A stretch of DNA of 64,000 bases from Musa acuminata AAA Group (GCF_036884655.1 NC_088357.1:42850001-42914000), one strand, 5' to 3'. Positions 1 to 11,811 are shown, counted from the stretch's first letter. A program made the numbers and translations. The notes: a model not told the origin generated them from the letters alone.

Positions 1-2236
1 TGGTACCGAGACATAGAACCCAATTCGATATTCATTTTCAATAACATGGTGTTTGGACAGATAAGCAGCTTGTCCCATATATGCCAGGATCAATGATGGA
101 TAAACCACAGATGTAAAAGCAATCTGCAAATTTGAATCATTGATTAGAGAGATAGTCAGCTCAAAATATCCATACATGTAACCTTTGCACACTTCAGTGT
201 TATCAGATTACGCAATATTTGATCTTAAAAATGAAATTTTGATTCAGCAAACATGTCTTTATAAGGTAATAGAAAATAACAAACAAGAAGACGAATGTAT
301 ACGACACAGTGCTAAGGTCACACTGTGAAGCTAAGATCTGCTCTCTATACATCAGATAAACATCCTATACCAAAATCGAGAAATAGAGATTCCATGATTC
401 TTTCCAGCTATGTCTTACCTTTATCGATAACTGCGAGAAATGCCCCAAGTCTGCATACATGGCTTCAGAACCTGCCAGCGGCGAAAAAAGGGGAAAAAAA
501 AAAAAGTAAAACAAAGGGAATGTTAGATTATGACATATGGAAGAAATGCAAAGAACATTACAAAGAACGGTCGCTGTTGTGCTACCTGTTATGCATAAAA
601 GGATCCCACCCAAGGACATCCAACCTCCTCTTTGGGTTTTCTTCACGAATTTGTACATGTAGTATGGAGAGAGTGCTTGATAAACATGTGGATTCCAATG
701 GAAAATGTTATAAACACCAATCGCACTGATTCATAGAAGCCATATAATGACAACTGGTGCAAACAAGAATCCAACTCGATGTGTCCCATAATGTTGCAGA
801 GCAAACAAACCGATTAATATGAGACACACAATAGGGACTTCTACATCTGCAGATTGACAAACCGTTGATCGAATCAGAAAATCACCTTCATAATGAGATG
901 AAAAATCAACAAAGCAAGTAATCTTATAAGAACACAAAAAAAAAAAAAAGAGTAATTGACTATTTGCATCGCCGAGTAGTTTCTCGGCTTTAGAAAAGAT
1001 GCCAGTGTGGTGTCAGCCAAGACAAAATCATGTCCTGCTCGGCACCTAATTCAGAAGATTGGGGCTAAAGGTTGAATCATGTCAAGTATAAAGCCTTTGT
1101 GTGAAGGATTACAAGATGAGTTGTTATCCCCTAATACAGAAGAATTAAACAATCACCATGAGAGATCCCAAATCACCTGCAGAAGCTCTCTGCAGATTGA
1201 ATGTTCCCAGCACAAGCAGTTTCTTATGCACAATAAAAGAAAAAGATTGCTTAACTTGTTTGGTGTTTGTTTTAGAAGCTTCCTTACATTTGTGGTGTTC
1301 CCTGGCTTAATACAGAAGAATTAGACAATCACCATGAGAGATCCCAAATAACTTGCAGAAGCTCTCTGCAGATTGAATGTTCCCAGCACAAGCAGTTTCT
1401 TATGCACAATAAAAGAAAAAGATTGCTTAATTTGTTTGGTGTTTGTTTTAGAAGCTTCCTTACATTTGTGGTGTTCCCTGGCCATGGAAAGCTCAAGCCC
1501 TGAAACCGCTGAGAAGACTGCAATTTCAGAGTTAGACGATTAGGGAAAGGCTCAATCACATCAAGCAACCTGCAGTAAAGTCCAAGCCAAAGATGAGGGA
1601 CTACCGGAAATCGCCGGCGTAAGCACGCCGTCCCCGATGACCATGCATGTTCCAATCAGGGCAAGGATCAGGAGCATCTTCTGCAGCACCTGGTGCCTCT
1701 CCAGCATCACTCTCACCCTGGAAGCCGCTCCGACGCCGCCCGACGGCGAGCCAGCGCCGCCGCCGCCGCCGCCGCGGTCCGTCTTCTTGTACGCGGAGAT
1801 CTCCTCGTCGGCCAGCTGCCCGTTGGGGAGGAACCCGACGCGGGCGTGGCGGCAGAGGAGCGAGTAGAGCGCGAAGGTGCCGCCCTCGCCGTCGTCGTCG
1901 GCCCGGAGCACGATGAAGACGTACTTGAGGAGGGGGACGAGCGTGAGGGTCCAGAAGACGAAGGAGAGCACCCCGTAGATCTCCTCGTTCGTCTCCGAGT
2001 GCTGTATGTCCTCGGCGAACGTGCTCTTGTACACGTACAGCGGGGAGGTGCTCAGGTCGCCGTACACAACCCCCAGGCTCTGGTACGCCAATGACAGCAC
2101 CGTGCGCCATGAGTTCCTCTGCGACAACAACGTCCCCCCTGTGAGGCCACAGAGCAAGCGAACCAAGAAAGCCACGATAACACAGTAAAGATGTCACCTT
2201 TACAGGATTAGAGAAGCCGCCACCCTCCACATCCAT
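1..2236 (-). CDS. HAK/KUP/KT potassium transporter, 5' portion, interrupted by an in-frame stop (possible pseudogene)
   Basis: Plasma- or endo-membrane K+ transporter of the HAK/KUP/KT family. Six exons are visible on the minus strand: 2236-2198, 2118-1605, 1517-1464, 846-586, 471-419 and 123-1 (continues off the left edge). The joins keep frame and give the family hallmarks [47 protein letters not shown] and [12 protein letters not shown]. The start at 2236 gives a 13-codon first exon. A Gly-rich stretch near residues 130-150 is the variable cytosolic loop. The odd point is TGA at 733-731 (codon 241): relatives read WLLCIS, here WLL-stop-IS, with good reading frame on both sides. Either the gene is a recent pseudogene or a base is wrong. 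Identification is secure; functionality is doubtful. The C-terminal half is outside the window. Confidence 0.88.
1133..1484. repeat. 176-bp tandem duplication inside the HAK gene
   Basis: Two direct copies, 1133-1308 and 1309-1484, differ at only a handful of positions, so the duplication is recent. The right copy holds the last part of HAK exon 3 (1464-1482) and its donor; the left copy repeats this 3' exon end and donor inside the intron, creating a decoy donor without its own acceptor. Confidence 0.95.
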
Positions 2237-2476
2237 CGTCAAGTGATCAACAACAACGTAAATCCTACATGCTCCCTCCTCTCTCCCTCACTCGAAGCTT
2301 AAGAGAGAGGCTCTTGGATTGCTGTGTTGCTCCTAATATTTTTCTGAAGGAACTGATATGGGAAGAAGTGGCTTTTATTGGAAGGTGTAATGGTGGTGGG
2401 GGGATGAACGAAGGAAGGTGATGTGATCAAGGATGTGAGGCAAAAAGAGCAGTAGAATATTTGACAACAGAAGAAG

Positions 2477-2513
<37 letters not shown>

Positions 2514-2830
2514 TCAAAACTGCTTTTTTTTAATGCTCATATGCATAATTAAATTGAGTGTGGGGTTTCAGTTTCAAGATTCAACTGAGAGAGGAAGAGA
2601 GAGAGAGAGAGAAGAATGAGAGTTTCCATTCTGCAGATGGGAGTATCTCATTTAGACAATTGGCATCTGTCAGGTTGGGACTGCTGCAGTGGAAGACAGG
2701 AAGGAGAGAATAAAAAAAGAGATGATGATGATTCATATGCCTGAGTTCAGATCCCAACAATCAAACCAAGCCAAGAGAGAGAAAAAGAAACATCACACTT
2801 TTTTAGCTGAAATAAGATCTCATCTTGCAT
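2237..2830. promoter_or_regulatory. HAK upstream region and 5' leader with GA repeats
   Basis: Immediately upstream of the HAK start. It contains a perfect (AG)n tract at about 2481-2509 and a second GA-rich tract at 2588-2613, which read as CT-rich sequence on the transcribed strand, typical of plant 5' leaders. No clear TATA box was chosen; the transcription start is not visible. Confidence 0.45.
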
Positions 2831-3778
2831 TATTTCCTCAATTAATATCATGGTGTTAAACATGAGTACAATTCAGAACATCAAATCATGGGAGAAAAAA
2901 TCTCAAGATTCAGGAGGAAGTAGTACTGCTGGCCATCAAGTCCCAAGAATCAAGGGAACCTCCTCATCATGGAAATGGAGTTCATGTCAGTGCAGGATTT
3001 TGAGATTGGAACCTTGTCATTTTCCCTATAAACACACAGAGATGCATAAGAGTGGGACTGAGATGATATTGCTTGAGTTGGGAGCTTGTTGTCACCAACT
3101 AGTAGAGTTCCTCTTCTATTCTGAGTGCTTGTCAGATCATCTATCTGACTACCATTCATTATTTTATTTTGATATCAATAATTAGGATTCGAGCTTATAA
3201 AAATATATATTTTTTTTTTGTTTTAATATTCCATATGGTGGGTGGGCTCGTCATTTGGCATGCAAAGGGAAAGCAAACTAAAGTTTGGTGGCCAAAAATG
3301 GCGGATGAGAAATCACCATAAAGAAGTGGATGAGAGGTCATTACGAGAAGCGTGAGGGGGAACTTATAAGGATTTGTCACATCATGTTTATGTATGTGTT
3401 GTTGATGCCAATGTGGGCGGCCACGTTTTCAATTGCGAGGGATTCAGAAGAGATTGTTGTGTTCATGGCAGCCACACAAGCTTTGTTCCTTCAGAGAAAG
3501 CTTCCATTTTGGCTCATCATCATGGTGGATAATGATGAGGGAATAATGGAGAAGACATTGTTGTGTTATCTTCAATTTGGATTGAGGGAATTCATTAAAT
3601 TAGGATATATATATATATATATATCTTATAAATAACAAATAATGAAGGTAGATTTTGAATTATAATTTAGATTATTTATCGATTAGGGTACCTTTTAAAT
3701 TATGTAATTCAAATTTGATTGATCGATCGAAAAATAAAAATAAAAATCGAACTTCCGACTAATTAGATTTATCGAAAC

Positions 3779-3832
<54 letters not shown>
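3779..3832. repeat. (TTA)n microsatellite
   Basis: About 18 uninterrupted TTA/ATT units in AT-rich spacer. Confidence 0.97.
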
Positions 3833-3834
<2 letters not shown>

Positions 3835-4368
3835 TTAGAAGAAAAATGATGTAAAAAGACAAAAGACAAAAGGTAGGCCCTAACATTATATGAGAATAAT
3901 TTAATATAAAGTTCTATAATATTTGACTTTGCATCTCTTTAGAAAAGTAGACATGGTGCTGCATCTCACTTGTTATCTTCAAACTTTTTGAGTCTTTTTA
4001 TATGACATATTTATGTTTTATATATTATAATATAATGTGATTAACAGTCTCCACTATTTTCAGTGGTTTCTCTATAATTTTTATTTGTATTTTATTTGTT
4101 TATAATCTCTAATGTAAATTTCTTATTCAAAGACTTGTTTGGACATCAATCTTGAATTGCAAATGATCACAAAGATCCAAGTCGTGCTAAGAACGTAGCA
4201 TCCTTCAAAGTAGGAATTCTTTCTTTAGTGGAAGATAAAGAGAGAAAAGCAAAAGAGGGTCCGATTCATTTGTCTCTGCCCATTGGTCGGCCTTGGTAGG
4301 CCCCACCGCTGATAGCCACCCCTTCTGACCTTTTGTCTCCAAGCGAACTAAAGCCTAAAATAACAAAA

Positions 4369-4370
4369 TA

Positions 4371-4437
<67 letters not shown>
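4369..4437. repeat. (AAT)n microsatellite
   Basis: About 22 AAT/TAA units, uninterrupted. It lies some 550 bp from the complementary-phase (TTA)n tract at 3779-3832, so the two could pair as an inverted repeat. Confidence 0.97.
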
Positions 4438-4714
4438 GATGATTAATGATATGACCGACACATCAACATCAAAGGAGTGATATATGATAAACATGTTGAC
4501 ATATAATTGACACATATTTATTTTTTTATTTTTGCTTATATCATCTTTATTTATGTTATTATAAAAATACTTTAATCATTATTTATTTAAATATTTTACA
4601 TTCTTCACATAGCATATAATTAATTATATATTTTACTTTTTAGGAAAACTTTAAACTTACCATCAAAGTAGTTAAATTGGTGGGATTGATATCTTTTTTG
4701 GCAATTGTGTTACC

Positions 4715-4860
4715 ATTTATCTCAAAAAAATTAAGTTATTATATAAGAGGATGAGAATCCTAATTTACAATTCAGTAAAACTCATCTAACAATTGTCATA
4801 TCAATTATCCCAAAAACATTGTTATTAAATAAGAGGACGAGAATCCTAATTTGAAGAAAT
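4715..4860. repeat. short diverged tandem duplication
   Basis: A segment near 4719-4775 and one near 4803-4860 share the core 'agaggaNgagaatcctaattt' pattern and the preceding run of similar bases, offset by about 85 bp. No gene nearby; probably replication slippage. Confidence 0.6.
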
Positions 4861-5494
4861 TGGGTAAATTTCATCAAATTTTAATCTTGTAAAACAATAT
4901 GGCATTGATTAGATTAGGTTGGATGGGATGGGATCCAAATCTAGTCTAATTCTTTTAAATAAAAATTTCAATGTCAAAGTTTTTTTAATATTTTTTTATT
5001 ATATAGAAGAGATCTTAATATTTAACTAAAAAAAATCTCAAACACCAACCCCTCCAATAAAATATATTTTTGCTCAACCAAATGAACAGTGTGTTGTCCT
5101 TTAAATCAAGTTTCAAGTGGTTCAAATGATTTCACTAGTATCCTTTTGTTATTGAAGTAGGTAGGACACAAGCCATCTTGAACCTAAATCCATAGGCTTG
5201 GATCCAAAGAATCTTGAACTATTTAGATCAAGTGAGTAGGACTTACTCTTTAACTTTCTTAAGATTCTCTTGTAGCCATGGCTTGATCACAATAACCCAT
5301 GGAACTTGATATCATCATTATAATTCATTTTTATTTTTATATCCTCTTATATTTTGAAATCGATATCAAACTGATATTTAAACTCTTTTTTGATAGCTAA
5401 AAGTTGTAAAGATTCATTGCAAGAACAAAGTTGTGGCAAGATTTCCGAAATGATGAAGCAAGTTGGCAAAAAGATTGTGAGAACCCATTATTAT

Positions 5495-6215
5495 AGGTAT
5501 CAAATAAATAAGATTCTATGATTTAAAACTTATCTTTCTCAGTTACTTTTAACAAAAAGAAAAAAAAATTATCACTTCTAATAACATGGTTCGACGTGAA
5601 TTTATTGATTGGATCTAGTTTAATTTATAATAAGGATCGTTAAGGTTGGTTACGAGAAGAAGATGTGGTTCTAACTCATATATATACAAAATTGTTTGTG
5701 ATAGAAATAACGAGCTCTTAATATATCATTCGTATAAAGATCGAGGTCAAAAGAGATTTTTCGATCTAGTTCCTTTAACATCCAAATTAGTAATCCGAAA
5801 AAGATGAATGATGAACTATAAAAATTGATTCTCTTGATAACTATATGCCATAAAGAAGCCTTTATATTCGATCGTAAGATGGCATAATATTATGTAAAAC
5901 TATTTGTCTTGAAACTTTGTTCAAGATTTAATCTTGATTGAGTCCTGGCTAACCCTACTATCACAATCCTCTTATAATCTATGGATTTTGATAGGTCATA
6001 AATATTTTGACGATTTTAATATTTAAAATTTATTTTTATCTGTTACTCTTAAAAAAAGAAAAAAATTCATCAATTCATTGGAATAGAATTGAATTGATCT
6101 AAACATAGCTCAACGCAATTTCATTGATCGAATCTAATTCAATTTATAATAAATGATGATGAGGTTTGATCTCGATTAACCCTACTATCACAATCTTCCC
6201 ATAAATCAACAATCT
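5495..6215. repeat. diverged duplicated segments, possible old retroelement debris
   Basis: Several blocks occur twice in the same order: a block ending in a purine run (5500-5575 versus 5998-6068), one with 'aatttataataa' near 5628 and again near 6141, and 'aaccctactatcacaatc' near 5951 and again near 6178. Spacing varies from about 230 to 510 bp, so the copies have been rearranged or have taken indels. Origin unclear. Confidence 0.5.
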
Positions 6216-7234
6216 TTGGATAGCAAGTATCCCACAGTGAGCCCAAAGACATCCAACTTTATGTACTCATCAAATGTTAGGCACTCAACCACAACATAGT
6301 GTTGTTCCATAACTTGAAGTGCCTCAATAATTGAGATGTCTTGTACAACATAGTTTTGGGTGGAAACACATACCAAGATGAAGTTTGTTGAGATGTCCTT
6401 TGCAATAGGAAAAGTGAACATTTTGGATGGTCCTAAATGCCTTGGGCATTGATTGGTGAGCTGCACCAAGACACACTTTTTCTCTCTCTCTTTCTCTCTC
6501 TCTAATGGATAGACCATGGTTTGATTTTGACAATACAAAATGTGGATGGCCTTGCAGGATCATCTGTCACTGCCACATTGCTTGTAAAGAGAGTTAGCTA
6601 GAAATTATCTGTTTTAATTTCATGATAGGAAACAATTTTGGCTCTGCCATTAACTATTCTTGAAATGTGCAAGGTTTGGATTCAGAGTGGGGAAATGCTT
6701 GCAGTGACTTCCTATCAACATCAATGCATATTAAGGACACAAAGTTCTTATTAGAGTTGGTTCTTTTCTAAAGCAAATTTTGTCAATCTATAATTATATT
6801 CATCACAAGTTTTCACATTGGTAATAGAAGACAGAAGTCTCTCCTACACAAGGTTAATTTTTTTTTTCAAGAATGCAAATATATTTAAAATTTCAAGACC
6901 AAGAATATATACAAATCATGTAAAAGAGAAGATAACTCTCTCATAAAAAAAAGAACAATTATATCTAACATATATTTGAAAACAGTTCACTTTGCTTGTT
7001 GATAATATTCACCAAAACAGTGTATTATATAAAAAGAGGTTTAACATCCACAATTGTGTAAAAAATATTCTATGATGGAAACTAACATTAATTTTTCTTA
7101 ACCTTTTATTTATGTTGCTTTGACATGCATGATTTTTTCAATAATTAGTTTATAAATTGTTGAATGAGCATGTATTTAAAACAATAGTTTGACCAGCCCA
7201 TAAGTCAACATTCTAAAATGCATAAATTATGTAG

Positions 7235-7560
7235 TTTAATAGCAACTTTACATCATCTTGTTGGGTCAACATGAACAAACTTGAACAATTGCTTCAAGCA
7301 ATGGGTCATGACTTCAGCAGGTAGCATAATCTCATCTCCACTATTACAACTTGAATATAGAAGATTAAAACACAATAAGACAGCACAATCATAATCATCC
7401 TAAGAGATGCATGTCTCATTGTCCTAATTATCCTAATAGCAACTTTGCATCATCATGTTGGGGTGAGGGAGATATCTCCCCCTACATTAAACAAATTGAG
7501 ATACATGGTTATTGAACAACATATGGGTCATGACTTGACTTTAGCTGTATCTTATGCATC
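7235..7560. repeat. diverged approximately 200-bp direct repeat
   Basis: The string 'aatagcaactttNcatcatc' followed by 'tgttggg' occurs near 7239 and near 7436, and 'gggtcatgact' occurs downstream of both. Divergence is high; the event is old. Confidence 0.55.
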
Positions 7561-8202
7561 TCAAGTGCTAATTGCTACAAATCTTATTTGGGGTTCAACA
7601 CATGTAATGTGATTATCTTGAACACACCTACATCACCTGCCTTTTTATATCTCAACTATATCAAGATGGTCCAAAATATGATCCATATTTGTTACATGGA
7701 GGTCTGAGTTGTGCTTCTTCCTTGCAACCTTTGTCAATTGTTTAGTGTTGATAGTGAATCATAATGGAAGTAGAAAATATATATAGCAATTATTAGAAAA
7801 TATAAATATGAAATGAACTGTACTTTGCTTGATAAGAAGATTGTTGCTTAATATTGTAGCCTGTGTTGGGTCCATAAACAGGGAAACTATAGCTGACAAT
7901 GATCCTATAATTATCATTCCTAATTAATTAGATTATACACAACTGTGAATAGTAAAATAAATACTCAAGTCGAATTGGAATCATTCCAAATGACCAAATA
8001 ATGAGGTTTGGTAGCTTCCATTACCTTCCCGGACCCAACCATAACACTCTCAAAGGACATCAAATCATTAAAACAAGTAAGGTTCAAGTGGCCTACCCCT
8101 CTCCAAAACCTTTCATCTCATTGCAAAATAGTATATTACTGTTTTTCTTTATTCAGAAAAAAATATTCTAGAGAGAAAGACCAAGAGAAAATAGAAGCAA
8201 AG

Positions 8203-8222
8203 AGAGAGAGAGAGAGAGAGAG
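8203..8222. repeat. (AG)n microsatellite
   Basis: About ten AG units in spacer downstream of the ATL gene. Confidence 0.9.
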
Positions 8223-8608
8223 AACTGTGGGTGTTGAAGGCTAACAAAAATAGTTCTAAAAGTTTCTTGAGACAGAGACATCAAAGGAGTAATCTACTTT
8301 CGGAATGTACTGCCTGTACTCATTTATAGTCCAAAGCTGATTTCTTCAAGGAAGAAAAGGTTTAATTGGACGCAAAAAGATTCAATACAAATCACTGTCC
8401 TCTTGTTTGACATCATCCTTCAACACCTCCCAAAAGAATGGTTGTTGTTCATCTTCTTCTTCTGGGAGGTAACAGCTGATGATGATGATCATGTGTGGTT
8501 TAAAGCTCGGTAGGAAGAGGCAGTGATAGGCTAAGAGAACAGTACTTACAACTACGTTTGTGCTGAGCCAGCAGTTGGCCGGCGCTCCATTTGCAAAGCT
8601 TACAGAAT

Positions 8609-9085
8609 CTAACTGACAGGATCTACATCGAATCTTACATGAGATTGATGTGTTGGACCGTTGGGAGAGGCTGTGCCGGGGCTTCGCCCGTCGGCGCGCC
8701 TCCGGCAGATGGGGCAGACCGGCGCCGTGAGCAGCCAAGGATCCACGCACTGCGCATGGAAGCTGTGGCCGCAGGCCGGCAGCAGCCTGCACCTGTCGCC
8801 TCCCCGGAAGCTCTCCAGGCAGACGGCGCAGTCAAGGGTGCCGTCCCGCCCCGCCCCGAACGCGTAGCAAGGCAGCCGCTTAAGCCGGTCGGGCGACAGG
8901 CCGTGGCTGGGGCCGCCGCGCCTATCCCGGGCCGAGGTAGCCGTGGACCACCTCCGGAACGCCTTGCCCACGGTGCACACGTGCAGCACCACCAGCACGC
9001 CGACGCCGGCCAGCAGCATCGCGGCGGAGACTGCCGCGGCCGCCGCCGTGACCTGGGCCGCAATGGACAGTAGCCTGACGGTCAT
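8609..9085 (-). CDS. ATL-family RING-H2 finger E3 ubiquitin ligase
   Basis: Intronless 158-residue protein. A hydrophobic Ala/Val/Leu segment at residues about 13-37 is a membrane anchor, followed by a basic stretch. The GLD-type motif of ATL proteins appears as GLSPDRLKRLP (62-72). The RING-H2 domain spans about 86-127 with ligands C86, C89, C105, H107, H110, C113, C124, C127 and the conserved DPWL. ATL proteins are membrane-bound E3 ligases that pass ubiquitin to substrates, often in defence or stress signalling; the specific substrate cannot be inferred. Length and the single exon fit the family. The start is the first ATG of a very GC-rich frame. The antisense frames over this gene are artefacts of its GC content. 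Confidence 0.93.
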   Translation of the reverse strand: MTVRLLSIAAQVTAAAAAVSAAMLLAGVGVLVVLHVCTVGKAFRRWSTATSARDRRGGPSHGLSPDRLKRLPCYAFGAGRDGTLDCAVCLESFRGGDRCRLLPACGHSFHAQCVDPWLLTAPVCPICRRRADGRSPGTASPNGPTHQSHVRFDVDPVS

Positions 9086-9217
9086 CGCAGCTGCCGCCCG
9101 CCTAGATTTGCACAGCTGGGCCTAGTTACTCTGCGATCCAGCTGCGGACGCCGGCGGAGGAGGACCGGGGGAGGGAGAGAGCGAGGGGCCGATGCGCAGA
9201 GTGGATTTGGGCAGCGC

Positions 9218-9225
9218 AGATATAG
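9218..9225 (-). promoter_or_regulatory. putative TATA box of the ATL gene
   Basis: On the minus strand the sequence reads CCTATATCTG, about 135 bp upstream of the ATL start codon. Position fits a plant core promoter with a roughly 100-base leader. Single-motif evidence only. Confidence 0.45.
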
Positions 9226-11060
9226 GCCTTGGTTTCCTGGCTTCCTACTCCCGGTAGATCCCAGCCGTTCATCGCATCAAGATTCGTACGACGCTCTTCA
9301 GATGATGCTCGACAGCCACACACCTACCCCGTTTCACATACTTCTCATTGACCTTATGTGCCAGCAATGAAGGCTCAGTTTGACTCAAACTTTACAGTTT
9401 CTTCGTATATTGTTGTCTGTATGACTCAACTTGTTTTGCATAAAATCAATGATTATTTTTTATTAGATAACATATTATATTTGATCTTTCATATTTATTT
9501 TAGATTTATTATATGATTTTATGTTAAACCAATCTAATTCTCCCTATCTAATTTTACTTTTGAATGGCCACAAGTGTGTATGCCCAGTAACACCACCTCT
9601 GTTCTGTCATTCAACTTGAATCGAGTCCCAAATCACATGTCGTGTCTCCTAATTTGATTGGTCGATGCCACTCAAGACAAGCATCAAAGTGACCTCTTTT
9701 GTCGTCACTTTCCATGTATGATTCACGAACTATAGATCAACACTGTGAGATAGATATTATGAGAGGACAAAACGGTACCTTCTCTCAGTAAAATAATTGC
9801 GGTAAAATAAATTAATGGAACGAGAACGCTAACAAAAGTAGGTAGGGAAGGATACATGAACGGGGAGAAGTCTCTAGAGGAAATGACACTCGTGAATCAC
9901 GTGATGCAAAATATTATTTTATGTTTTCGTCTTGCTGTATGAGATTAGAGCTCCTTGACTTTGTATTGTAAGTATATGATTAAGACTTCCATGTATTCCC
10001 CAATAATTTTCTCGCCAGTTAATGTACAGTCTAATATAATAGTATTTTGTTTTTTTGATCGAGATCCTTGCACGGGCACCAAGAAATAGTGCTTGTAATA
10101 ATAGCACTCGTGATCCATGCGAAATTAACATCGGTGTCATGTGATACGTGCGCTCGATTTCGAACGTTGGAAGAGAACCGAAGAATTCCATATGCTTGGT
10201 GTTGTTGGGTTTTGTCGTCGACGGTTGAGTCAGCTCGATTGGATCTAGACTTGAAAGACATAAGAATGTTCAAAAATATCCTCGTGGTAGTTTTGACACG
10301 AATGAGATGGTTCCGAGATGGTTTTGAGGTTGGGCCGAGAGGGATTTCGGCTCATTGGCAAGTCCTTGCACAAAAGTCAATATCAGGAGTGTTTCCGAAC
10401 ATAATCCTTTCGATGTTTAAGTTAGTTCTTAAGTGATTTTGTAACGTAAAAGGGGTAATTATAGAGAAATCCAACCTCTTATATTAGCATAATGGGTTTA
10501 ACTTTTATACTTATTCAATGGAAATAATCATTTGTCGTACTTTCCCATTTACATTTAGTTAACGGGGCAATGGGCTTATAACGATTACAACATTCTTTCT
10601 TTGATATTGCATCAATAAAGACAACATATCTATAATGACCATAATGTTCTCCTAGATTGTTGTTGTAGAGATCGATCAAGCCAGTCCAAATGATCCCTCG
10701 TGGATCATCGTTTACGGGGCTAACACATCATATCTTTCTTTATATCATGAGCGCCATGTGGTCGATGGCTAAATCGTTACTATTTTACGTTAGTGTCTTT
10801 GTGGTGATTAATTGGAGGAATGAAATTGATTATCAGAATATTTTTTACCGTTTGATATTTTTACGAGGCTTGATGGTATAATTAACTTAAGCCTAATTCA
10901 TTTTACATGAAAATAATTGGTTTTATATTAATTTTTTTTTAAAAAATGATGAAGACAGTATCATGCGCCTGACCGAATCTTGATGCGACGAGCTTGGGGT
11001 CACCACCGGTTCTGATTTGGTCCGGACATGGGGCTCCGATTGACCGAATCGACGTCGATG
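9226..11060. other. intergenic spacer, no supported gene
   Basis: Mixed-composition spacer between the divergently arranged ATL and MIR162 loci. Open frames on both strands at 9919-10436 show no domain, signal or consistent codon use. Nothing else recognised. Confidence 0.5.
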
Positions 11061-11071
11061 GGACGGACGAC

Positions 11072-11233
11072 CACGTGTCGTCCCATGAATTCGGGGGTTT
11101 CCCTGTCTCATTTGCGACGGGAAACACGGGATTCACCGTATTCATGCCTCGGGTCGGTCTAGTCTACGGTCTGGAAGAGAGAATGTTGTGTTTCTTGCGT
11201 CAGGCGAGACAGGTGATCCGTATCCGTCACGTG
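11072..11233 (+). promoter_or_regulatory. two G-boxes upstream of MIR162
   Basis: CACGTG occurs at 11072-11077 and 11228-11233, about 370-530 bp before the miR162 hairpin. G-boxes bind bZIP and bHLH factors (HY5, ABF, PIF classes). Both sit in a GC-rich island that ends where the pyrimidine-rich leader of the primary transcript seems to begin (about 11400). Confidence 0.45.
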
Positions 11234-11595
11234 AGCTCACGGGACCCTTGTCGGGATCTAAAACTCCTCTCCGATGGTAAAAGGACCATTGTCACCGGTT
11301 TTCGAATCCAACCTCCTCGGAGGCTACCCACCGAAACCTATGGTCAGACAGAGCGCGGGGCCCTTTTGTGGGTCCCTCCTCCTTTAAGCTAACATCGTGC
11401 GGGTAGGGAAGTACTCCTTAAGTGTTATCTATCAATCATCTCCCCCCGCCCGTTTATCCCGTCCGTCTCTCCTCCCCCATCAAATCGAATCGCCCGCCTC
11501 CCTCGTCGCCGTCGTCATCATCATCGCATTCCCTTTTTCTTCTTTCCTCTCAGATCTGATATGCTATCCTCCTCCTCCTCCTTGCTTCCGAATCG

Positions 11596-11750
11596 AATGA
11601 GCTCTGGATGCAGCGGTTTATCGATCTCTTCCTGGCCTTGTTGGTCTCTCTTCCTTTCGTGGTGGTGGGGTTTGATCCGTTTTTGTCTTGCTTCTTGAGG
11701 TTACAAAGCGGGAACCGGTCGATAAACCTCTGCATCCGGGCGTCCGCAGC
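11596..11750 (+). ncRNA. MIR162: MIR162 precursor hairpin
   Basis: The mature miR162 lies on the 3' arm at 11719-11739 (begins TCGATAAACCTCTGCATCC) and the star strand on the 5' arm at 11606-11626 (begins GGATGCAGCGGTTTATCGA). The two arms pair with one internal mismatch (star C opposite miRNA U), leave the 2-nt 3' overhangs expected of DICER-LIKE1 cutting, and are separated by a loop of about 92 nt. miR162 in Arabidopsis and rice directs cleavage of DCL1 mRNA, a feedback on microRNA production. The last three bases are CGG where the common form ends CAG, a change at position 20 outside the seed. The surrounding transcript, with a CT-rich leader from about 11400, is the likely pri-miRNA. Confidence 0.95.
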
Positions 11751-11811
11751 CACCCATTCCCCAGCCTCTCCTTTCCTTTCTTTCTCTCTTAATCTTTGCC
11801 GTGGTTGACTA

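Larger units (their letters stand above)
2831..8300. other. AT-rich intergenic spacer, no supported gene
   Basis: I see no coding exon that can be supported. The stretch holds an (AT)n run near 3606-3623, a (TTA)n microsatellite at 3779-3832, an (AAT)n microsatellite at about 4369-4437, and three pairs of decayed duplicated segments (see separate entries). Short open frames at 2850-3185 and 6206-6538 lack codon bias or recognisable domains. Confidence 0.6.

Noticed and set aside
1601..2094. Pro/Arg-rich frames antisense to HAK exon 2
   Set aside because: Mirror of a GC-rich coding exon.
6206..6538. 110-codon minus-strand frame
   Set aside because: Begins in a TC-repeat region, no recognised domain, no supporting splice or promoter signals.
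8591..9073. Long plus-strand open frames opposite the ATL gene
   Set aside because: They exist because of high GC and codon mirroring; the minus strand carries a full RING-H2 domain and membrane anchor.
9919..10436. Overlapping open frames on both strands
   Set aside because: No domain, no codon bias, frames compete; likely chance in spacer.
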